From 2-02-FULL-62-17 sp046153355 (GTDB taxonomy: Bacteria > Pseudomonadota > Gammaproteobacteria > Burkholderiales > SG8-39), in NCBI GenBank assembly GCA_046153355.1, contig JBJXEY010000378.1, positions 1-9,700 on the forward strand: a stretch of DNA of 9,700 bases. Reading direction: 5' to 3'. A program made the translations under genes and the position numbers. The notes beneath the pieces were generated by a model. The model was not told the origin of the DNA and did not search any database. It worked only from the letters and a program-made list of their open reading frames with translations. Below are positions 1-4,937 of this stretch, in pieces (within the stretch, counting starts at the first letter, position 1; each line of letters opens with the position of its first letter).

Positions 1-566
1 TAGTGGAAACCGAAATCCGCGTTGATCGATTCGAGATCGATATCGATTCGGATTGCAGTCATATCATTGTCAGACGCCAACCTGCGGCGACCGATTTGCG
101 CCTTATCATGGCGGTCACGAAAACCGTGACGGATTTAGAGCGTATTGGCGACGAGGCACACAAGATCGCGCGCATGGCGAAGCAAATCCATGAACGCAGC
201 GTGACCGACTTGTCGCGTTTCGCCAATTTGCGTCACACCGGCGACACCGCAGTAAATATGTTGCGCCAAGCCCTGGATGCCTTTGCCCGGCTGGATGAGA
301 AAGTGGCCGAAAAAATCATCATGGAAGACCGGATCATTGATTTCGAATTCAAAGCGACGGTGCGACAGTTAATCACCTTCATGATGGAAGACCCCAGAAC
401 CATCTCCACCGCATTGGACATTATCTGGATCGCCAAGGCGGTGGAACGCATTGGCGATCACGCAAAGAACATCTGCGAAGACGTGATCTACATCGTCCGC
501 GGCACCGATATAAGACACAAGCAACTCGACGCCCCGAGCGCCGAAGCGGTTCCGGCCAATGCTTGA
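1..566 (+). CDS. phoU: PhoU, phosphate transport/signalling accessory protein (3' part, 5' end outside window)
   Basis: PhoU links the PstSCAB phosphate transporter to the PhoR kinase in the cytoplasm and keeps the Pho response off when phosphate is plentiful. About 187 residues are visible against a usual 230-240, so roughly 50 N-terminal residues lie to the left. The in-frame GTG at position 3 is an internal valine, not a start. PhoU consists of two three-helix bundles, each with a metal-binding E/DxxxD motif. Both motifs are present: DLERIGDEAHKI (about residues 44-55 of the visible part) and AVERIGDHAKNI (about 146-157). The RRQPAATDLRLIMAVTK stretch is also typical of the family. The C-terminal tail after the second bundle is short and rich in Ala/Pro. 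By the usual gene order, pstSCAB would be expected upstream. The stop TGA is at 564-566 and phoB begins 39 bases on. The family call is firm. Confidence 0.96.
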   Translation, partial: VETEIRVDRFEIDIDSDCSHIIVRRQPAATDLRLIMAVTKTVTDLERIGDEAHKIARMAKQIHERSVTDLSRFANLRHTGDTAVNMLRQALDAFARLDEKVAEKIIMEDRIIDFEFKATVRQLITFMMEDPRTISTALDIIWIAKAVERIGDHAKNICEDVIYIVRGTDIRHKQLDAPSAEAVPANA

Positions 567-609
567 TTTAACCCGTAGGGCGCGTAAAGACGGAGAAAAA
601 CAACAATGA
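559..609 (+). other. Short ORF bridging phoU and phoB (possible coupling ORF)
   Basis: A 16-codon ORF (MLDLTRRARKDGEKQQ) starts at an ATG inside the end of phoU, so it overlaps phoU by 8 bases. It ends at TGA 607-609, overlapping the phoB start as ATGA. No Shine-Dalgarno sequence was found for it. It could let ribosomes finishing phoU continue to phoB by reinitiation, or it could be chance. The peptide resembles no family I know. Confidence 0.2.
592..595 (+). promoter_or_regulatory. Ribosome binding site of phoB
   Basis: GGAG lies 10 bases before the phoB ATG at 606 and fixes that start. It falls inside the short ORF 559-609. Confidence 0.7.
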
Positions 610-1298
610 CCGGCGCCATACTGGTGGTCGAGGATGAACCGGCGATTCAGGAATTGATCGCGGTGAATCTTGAGCATGCCGGGCACCGTGTGTTGCGTGC
701 GGCGAACGTTCCGCAAGCCGAGGACCATGTTAGAACCGCGCTACCCGACCTGGTGCTGCTCGATTGCATGTTGCCGGGGTCCTCGGGCATCACCTACGCG
801 CGGCAGTTGCGCGCCAACGAACGCACCCGCGATGTACCCATCATCATGCTCACCGCGCGCGCCGCCGAGCAGGACAAAATTCTCGGCTTGGAATCGGGCG
901 CCGACGATTACGTCACCAAACCATTTTCGCCACGTGAGTTGCTGGCGCGCATCAAGGCGGTGATGCGCCGGCGCGCGCCGCAATTGACCGAAGATGTGGT
1001 GGAAATATCGAACCTAAAAATCGATCCGGTCTCACACCGAGTCAGTGGCAACGGCCAAAATCTGGAGCTGGGTCCAACCGAATTCAGATTGCTTCACTGG
1101 TTCATGACGCATCCGGAACGCGTTTATTCGCGCGCTCAATTGCTCGACGAAGTTTGGGGCGATCACGTGTTCGTCGAGGAACGTACGGTGGATGTGCATA
1201 TTCGCCGCCTGCGACAGGCCTTGGAGCCCACCGGTCACGACAAATTGATCGACACCGTGAGAGGCACCGGTTACCGGTGTTGCCGGGCGCTGCCCTAA
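606..1298 (+). CDS. phoB: PhoB, phosphate regulon response regulator (OmpR/PhoB family)
   Basis: This is the DNA-binding regulator of the Pho regulon, phosphorylated by PhoR and then binding Pho boxes to activate transcription. It has 230 residues, as in E. coli. The receiver domain (about 1-120) carries the acidic pair E9/D10, phosphoacceptor D53, T83 and K105. The winged-helix domain (about 128-228) contains LGPTEFRLL, a recognition-helix region ending ERTVDVHIRRLR, and the closing RGTGYR. The ATG at 606 has GGAG at 592-595, a good Shine-Dalgarno. Two features are odd. The residue after D53 is Cys, where E. coli PhoB has Trp54. The last residues are RCCRALP, with adjacent Cys225-Cys226. It lies between phoU and phoR, which supports PhoB over other OmpR-type regulators. 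Confidence 0.97.
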   Translation: MTGAILVVEDEPAIQELIAVNLEHAGHRVLRAANVPQAEDHVRTALPDLVLLDCMLPGSSGITYARQLRANERTRDVPIIMLTARAAEQDKILGLESGADDYVTKPFSPRELLARIKAVMRRRAPQLTEDVVEISNLKIDPVSHRVSGNGQNLELGPTEFRLLHWFMTHPERVYSRAQLLDEVWGDHVFVEERTVDVHIRRLRQALEPTGHDKLIDTVRGTGYRCCRALP

Positions 1299-1301
1299 TT
1301 G

Positions 1302-1373
1302 ATGACGCGCTCACCGCGCGATTCGAATTCACCATGCGATAATTGTTGTGGTGGCAAAAGGCGCATGGCATGA
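1302..1373 (+). other. Short Cys-rich ORF bridging phoB and phoR
   Basis: A 23-codon ORF begins at ATG 1302, three bases after the phoB stop and in the same frame, and ends at TGA 1371-1373. The stop overlaps the phoR ATG as ATGA. The peptide contains PCDNCC followed by GGKRRMA. No clear Shine-Dalgarno precedes it, so translation would rely on ribosomes terminating at phoB. It may couple phoR translation to phoB, or be chance. Confidence 0.25.
1356..1361 (+). promoter_or_regulatory. Ribosome binding site deciding the phoR start
   Basis: AAAAGG stands 8 bases before ATG 1370. The alternative TTG codons at 1343 and 1346 have no such site, so ATG 1370 is preferred. Confidence 0.6.
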
Positions 1374-2701
1374 GAGACACCTACCTAAACATCGCGGGCG
1401 TGCTGGCGATTGGCGCGGTCATCGCTGCCGTCGTAGGACTGAATTTCGGCGCGAATTGGGGTTGGGCGATTTTTTGCATCACCAGCCTCGTTTTGCTCCT
1501 TCGGCAACTGCATCAATTGAGCGTTATGCACCGCTGGGTCGCTGGCAATACCAACGATCCGGTTCCCGAAGGTAGCGGCGTATGGGACGACATATACGCC
1601 CGCTTCTACCGCCGCAATCGCGATGAAATCCGCCGCCGCGGCCGCTTCGCGCGACTGCTTTCGCGCTCGCTACAGGCGGGCCGAGCGCTTCCCTACGGCG
1701 TGGTGGTGCTGGATGGCGATCGGCGCATCGTCTGGTGCAACGACGCAGCCGAAGGCCATTTTTCCGTCAGCCTTGCCACCGACACTGGACAAGCCATCAC
1801 CAACCTGGTTCGTCAACCCGCGTTCTCCGAATATGTGGATCTGGGCTTGTTCGCGGAGCCCCTGGTATTTAATACCGCGCGCGCCGATGGCCTGATACTT
1901 TCCATTCAAATCGTGGCGTTCGTCGAAGATCACCATTTACTGCTATCACGAGACATAACCGAGGCGCACAAGCTCAACGTGGTGCGACGCGACTTCGTGG
2001 CCAATGTGTCACATGAACTGCGCACGCCGCTCACCGTGATGGTGGGGTTTCTGGAGACGGTACGTGAGCTGAAACTCGATGCAACCCGAACCCGCGATTA
2101 CCTTGCTCTCATGTCCGAACAGGGCCGCCGCATGCAACGCATCATCGAAGATCTACTCACGTTGTCATCGCTTGAATCCTCGCCACCGCCGGATGCCGCA
2201 GAGGTCATCGATGTCGATGCGCTGATGGCACAGGTCAAAAACGAAGCCGAACACCTCTCTGGCGGGCAGCATCGTATTCGTATGGTGTCGGATGGCGGGT
2301 GCAAGCTCGCGGGCAATACCAGTGAAATCACGAGTGCATTTGGCAACCTGGCCAACAATGCGGTGCGCTACACCCCGCATGGGGGAGAAATTACCATTCG
2401 CTGGAATGCCGGGGAACAAGGGGCCACGTTTAGCGTGACGGACAACGGTCCCGGTATCGCCCCGGAACATGTGCCACGACTCACGGAGCGTTTTTACCGC
2501 GTTGATCGCAGCCGCTCGCGCGAAACCGGCGGCACCGGCCTGGGTCTGGCAATAGTCAAACACGCCCTGGCGCGGCATCAGGCCACGCTTGAAGTCGACA
2601 GCGAGCTGGGAAAGGGGAGTTGTTTTACGGCGCGTTTTCCGCCCAGCCGAGTAGTAGCGGGCAAAGAGGCGCAGAACACCGCGGCAGTAGATACCGTTTA
2701 G
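1370..2701 (+). CDS. phoR: PhoR, phosphate regulon sensor histidine kinase
   Basis: PhoR is an inner-membrane kinase that phosphorylates PhoB when phosphate is scarce and dephosphorylates it when phosphate is plentiful. With ATG 1370 the protein has 443 residues, near the usual 430-450; a TTG at 1343 would add nine. In order I see two hydrophobic segments (about residues 8-23 and 30-45) with almost no periplasmic loop, which is typical of PhoR. Next come a charged linker, a PAS-type domain (about 107-195, LPYGVVVLDGDRRIVWCND) and the HisKA H-box FVANVSHELRTPL with phosphoaccepting His215. The HATPase domain has the N-box NLANNAVRYTP, G1 motif DNGPGI (about 358-363), FYRVDRSRSR and G2 motif GGTGLGLAI (about 387-395). 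All catalytic motifs are intact. It follows phoB by 71 bases on the same strand. Confidence 0.96.
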   Translation: MRDTYLNIAGVLAIGAVIAAVVGLNFGANWGWAIFCITSLVLLLRQLHQLSVMHRWVAGNTNDPVPEGSGVWDDIYARFYRRNRDEIRRRGRFARLLSRSLQAGRALPYGVVVLDGDRRIVWCNDAAEGHFSVSLATDTGQAITNLVRQPAFSEYVDLGLFAEPLVFNTARADGLILSIQIVAFVEDHHLLLSRDITEAHKLNVVRRDFVANVSHELRTPLTVMVGFLETVRELKLDATRTRDYLALMSEQGRRMQRIIEDLLTLSSLESSPPPDAAEVIDVDALMAQVKNEAEHLSGGQHRIRMVSDGGCKLAGNTSEITSAFGNLANNAVRYTPHGGEITIRWNAGEQGATFSVTDNGPGIAPEHVPRLTERFYRVDRSRSRETGGTGLGLAIVKHALARHQATLEVDSELGKGSCFTARFPPSRVVAGKEAQNTAAVDTV

Positions 2702-2718
2702 TCGCGAAGGACCCCTAC

Positions 2719-2745
2719 GTGAATAACGATGGTGCCAAGAAATGA
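2719..2745 (+). other. Eight-codon ORF with its own ribosome site, overlapping the sixA start
   Basis: GTG 2719 opens an 8-codon frame (VNNDGAKK) ending at TGA 2743-2745, which overlaps the sixA ATG (2742-2744) as ATGA. GAAGGA at 2706-2711 sits 7 bases before the GTG, a better ribosome site than anything directly before sixA. It may load ribosomes that then reinitiate at sixA. Confidence 0.3.
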
Positions 2746-3203
2746 CCAACAAACAGCGAAAAGCGCAACTGATTCTATGGCGTCACGCGCACGCCGAGGA
2801 AGGCGACATCGATGAGCAACGAGCGCTTACCTCCCGCGGGCGCAAGCAGGCGGTGCGTATCTCGAAATGGCTGCAGGAACGTTTGCCTGATCGTTACCAC
2901 CTGATCGCCAGCCCCTTGGTGCGTGCCCAGCAGACGGCCCAGGCGTTGGAACGAAAATTTCGCACCATTCCCGAATTGTCGGTGGAAGGGAAACCGCGAA
3001 AAATTTTGCAGGCTATTTCATGGCCTGAGTGTGGCGGCACCACGGTGTTGGTGGGGCATCAACCTTCTTTGGGATGCCTTGCCGCGTTTTTACTTGTCGG
3101 GCGCGAGCTACCCTGGGAAATACGCAAGGGAGCTGCGTGGTGGCTGCAGCGCGAAGACAATATAGTCACGCTCAAGGCCGTGATCGACCCTGCGCTGGTC
3201 TGA
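2742..3203 (+). CDS. sixA: SixA-type phosphohistidine phosphatase
   Basis: This is a small cytoplasmic member of the histidine phosphatase (phosphoglycerate-mutase-like) superfamily. E. coli SixA removes phosphate from phosphohistidine, first reported for ArcB and later for the nitrogen PTS carrier NPr. It has 153 residues against 161 in E. coli. The catalytic set is visible: the RH motif in LILWRHAHAE (R14, H15), R61 in ASPLVRAQQTA, and the second catalytic His in VLVGHQPSL (H106). No extra domain or signal peptide is present. The ATG at 2742 has only a poor ribosome site of its own; see the 8-codon ORF that overlaps it. It is probably the last gene of the phoU-phoB-phoR transcript, 40 bases after phoR. 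Its target here is unknown; the position next to phoR makes a Pho-related phosphohistidine possible but unproven. Confidence 0.88.
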   Translation: MTNKQRKAQLILWRHAHAEEGDIDEQRALTSRGRKQAVRISKWLQERLPDRYHLIASPLVRAQQTAQALERKFRTIPELSVEGKPRKILQAISWPECGGTTVLVGHQPSLGCLAAFLLVGRELPWEIRKGAAWWLQREDNIVTLKAVIDPALV

Positions 3204-3226
3204 GCCCGAAATAGATTGCTCCTCGC

Positions 3227-4732
3227 TCAACCCGCCGCGCGCAAGCGTTCGTCGCTGTAGGCGCGCAACTCGACCTTCATGCCCAAGGTTCCCCACTCCT
3301 GGGCTTCTTCATCCAGCGCCGCCTGAGTCATCGGATGTTCTTCCAGCCAACCCTCGGGCAACGCCAGTTGAAACCCCAGTTCGGTTGCATTGACTCTTAG
3401 GCGGGGAAAACGAATGTCGTTTCGGCTGCGGCAAAAAAGCGCCGCGATGCGCAGCGAGAATATCAATTGCCAGTCAGCACTGCGCACGGCCAGCCCCTCC
3501 AGCTCACGTTTGCCAAGCTTGCCCCGATGCGCGAGCACAATGCGCGACAGGCGCGCCTGCTCATGTTGCGAAAAGCCCGGCATATCGGCCTGGGAAAGAA
3601 TATAGGCTGAGTGCTTGTGATAGCCCGCGTGCGCGATGGAGATGCCAATCTCGTGCAATGCCGCTGCCCAGTGCAACACCATCAGGTCTTCCTCCGCGGT
3701 ATCGGCGGCGAGCTCGCGATGTACGGATTCGGCCAGCGAGGCAACGCGTTCGGCTTGCGCCGTATCCACGTGATAGCGCGCCTGAAAATGATTGACGGTC
3801 GCCTCGCGCGGATCGTGGTGGCGCGCGCGGCCAAGCAAGTCGTAGAGCACCCCCTGGCGAAGGGCGCTATCGGAGACATCCATGAATTCGATGCCCAATT
3901 CCGCGAACACCGCGATCAATATCGCCACGCCACCGGCCAGCACCCGCAGCCTATCCTCGCGCACCTCGGGAAAGCGCAGCGCGCGAATCTCGCCCGCCCT
4001 GATCATTGCCGCGCGCAAGCGCGCCAGACCTTGCGCGTCGATGCCGCGTTCGCACCAGCCATGCTGGTGCAAGAGCGAGGCGACGGTTCTTGCCGTCCCC
4101 GACGAGGCTACCGCCTGCTTCCAACCGGCGCGCTGGAATGGTGCGACGAAGCGCTCGATCTCGTTGGCTGCGGCAAGCTCGGCATTTTTGAAGTTTTGTT
4201 TATCCAGCCGGCCCTCGGGGAAGAAGCGCAGACTGAAACTCACGCATCCCATGGACACAGATTCGAGCAATTCCGGCTTGAGTCCGCTGCCAATGATGAA
4301 CTCGGTGGAACCCCCGCCAACATCGACCACCAGCCGGCCTTCAAACGAGACCGGTAGGGAGTGCGCTACGCCTATGTAGATAAGACGCGCCTCTTCCTTG
4401 CCGAACACCACTTCCACCGGATAGCCCAGCACCGCCTGCGCTTCAGCGAGGAATTGCTCGGCATTGCGCGCCACACGCAAGGCATTGGTGCCCACGGCGC
4501 GCACCGCGCTTTTGGGAAAACCGCGCAACCGCTCGCTAAAGCGGCTCAGTGCGTCCAAGGCTTTGAGCTGCGTGGCTCTGTCGATACGACGATCACGGGT
4601 TAAACCCGCGCCCAGTTGCACCGGGTCGCGTAGGCCATCCAACAGGTAGATTTGATCGTTGACGACCCGCCCAATTTGCAGATGGAAGCTATTCGACCCC
4701 AAGTCCAGAGCGGCGAGTATGTCGTGTTTCAA
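3227..4732 (-). CDS. ppx: Ppx, exopolyphosphatase (Ppx/GppA family)
   Basis: It releases phosphate processively from the ends of polyphosphate; family members can also hydrolyse pppGpp to ppGpp. At 501 residues it is close to E. coli Ppx (513) and matches it along its whole length. The ASHKA phosphate-1 motif AALDLGSNSFHL is at residues 7-18. GTNALRVARN follows, then GKEEARLI with the probable catalytic Glu114, and VVDVGGGSTEF (D137, E144). The C-terminal HD-like region (about 350-405) contains ALHEIG and HKHSAYILSQADMPGF. The start is TTG at 4732-4730: it is the only start codon between the in-frame upstream TGA and the conserved N-terminal motif, and GGGGA (4744-4740) sits 7 bases before it. 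It faces away from ppk1 and converges on sixA with 23 bases between stops. Ppx is preferred over GppA because of its length and neighbours. Confidence 0.94.
   Translation of the reverse strand: MKHDILAALDLGSNSFHLQIGRVVNDQIYLLDGLRDPVQLGAGLTRDRRIDRATQLKALDALSRFSERLRGFPKSAVRAVGTNALRVARNAEQFLAEAQAVLGYPVEVVFGKEEARLIYIGVAHSLPVSFEGRLVVDVGGGSTEFIIGSGLKPELLESVSMGCVSFSLRFFPEGRLDKQNFKNAELAAANEIERFVAPFQRAGWKQAVASSGTARTVASLLHQHGWCERGIDAQGLARLRAAMIRAGEIRALRFPEVREDRLRVLAGGVAILIAVFAELGIEFMDVSDSALRQGVLYDLLGRARHHDPREATVNHFQARYHVDTAQAERVASLAESVHRELAADTAEEDLMVLHWAAALHEIGISIAHAGYHKHSAYILSQADMPGFSQHEQARLSRIVLAHRGKLGKRELEGLAVRSADWQLIFSLRIAALFCRSRNDIRFPRLRVNATELGFQLALPEGWLEEHPMTQAALDEEAQEWGTLGMKVELRAYSDERLRAAG
3237..3266. 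repeat. Hairpin overlapping the 3' end of ppx at the convergent junction
   Basis: GCGCGC at 3237-3242 can pair with GCGCGC at 3261-3266, and AGCG 3244-3247 with CGCT 3253-3256, around a TTCGT loop and a small internal loop. No T-run follows on either strand, so it is not a standard intrinsic terminator. It lies in ppx codons and may only reflect GC-rich coding sequence. No better terminator is visible between sixA and ppx. Confidence 0.25.
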
Positions 4733-4773
4733 ACCACGTTCCCCAATCGATCAATCGGCCAAGCAGCCATCAT
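4729..4773 (-). other. Short ORF in the ppx leader overlapping the ppx TTG start
   Basis: On the minus strand ATG 4773 (or ATG 4770) opens a frame of 14 codons (MMAAWPIDRLGNVV). Its TGA at 4731-4729 overlaps the ppx TTG (4732-4730) as TTGA. It encloses the ppx ribosome site. No strong ribosome site of its own was seen. It is a candidate leader peptide or coupling ORF. Confidence 0.2.
4740..4744 (-). promoter_or_regulatory. Ribosome binding site of ppx
   Basis: GGGGA on the minus strand, 7 bases before the TTG start at 4732, supports the non-ATG start. Confidence 0.6.
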
Positions 4774-4800
4774 TTGGTCCAAAGCGCGGCCAACCTTCGC

Positions 4801-4861
4801 CTTAGCGAATACCCACTGCGCATTCTTTGCAGAATATTAGAGGGGTATTTTCCTCGCTTAG
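4801..4861. repeat. Bulged inverted repeat with inner hairpin in the ppx/ppk1 intergenic region
   Basis: CTTAGCGAATACCC (4801-4814) pairs with GGGTAT (4843-4848) plus TCGCTTAG (4854-4861). This gives 13 paired positions, one mismatch (4803/4859) and a 5-base bulge (4849-4853). Inside the 28-base loop, ATTCT (4822-4826) pairs with AGAAT (4831-4835). It could be an operator, a DNA cruciform or an RNA structure. It touches the candidate ppx promoter, so a transcript starting there would not include both arms. Confidence 0.45.
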
Positions 4862-4862
4862 T

Positions 4863-4880
4863 GTGACAATTAGATTGTAA
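4863..4880 (-). promoter_or_regulatory. Candidate Pho box facing ppx
   Basis: Read on the minus strand: TTACAAT-CTAA-TTGTCAC. The second half matches the E. coli half-site CTGTCAC at six of seven positions; the first half is poor (three of seven). A possible -10, GAAAAT (4852-4847), follows 10 bases later, the spacing expected for PhoB-activated promoters. The same bases form a near-palindrome TGACAAT-TAG-ATTGTAA (4864-4880), so another regulator is possible. Confidence 0.28.
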
Positions 4881-4894
4881 TACTCGAATTCTCG

Positions 4895-4912
4895 GTGTAA
4901 CCAAACTGCAAC
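4895..4912 (+). promoter_or_regulatory. Candidate Pho box facing ppk1
   Basis: GTGTAAC-CAAA-CTGCAAC is an 11-base-period direct repeat. Each half matches the Pho half-site CTGTCAY at five of seven positions, with an A-rich 4-base spacer. TAGACT (4923-4928), a four-of-six -10, begins 10 bases after it. A start of transcription near 4935 would leave almost no 5' leader before the ppk1 ATG. Confidence 0.35.
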
Positions 4913-4937
4913 ATTTCATCTTTAGACTGGGCGCTCC

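Noticed and set aside
3..5. GTG as the start of phoU
   Set aside because: The protein would lack about 50 N-terminal residues of the first helical bundle. The gene clearly continues to the left of the window.
25..50. Repeated ATCGATTCG and a 12-bp palindrome ATCGATATCGAT
   Set aside because: It lies inside phoU and encodes an ordinary Asp/Ile stretch. Nothing suggests a function beyond coding.
1343..1369. TTG at 1343 as the phoR start
   Set aside because: It would add nine residues without a ribosome site. ATG 1370 has AAAAGG at a good distance and puts the first membrane segment near the N-terminus, as expected.
2165..2752. 195-codon minus-strand frame across phoR
   Set aside because: It is antisense to the intact kinase domain, shows no motifs, and has no gene-like context.
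3611..4357. 248-codon plus-strand frame opposite ppx
   Set aside because: It is wholly antisense to a complete ppx with all family motifs, and its translation shows no recognisable domain. GC-rich coding DNA commonly leaves the opposite strand open.
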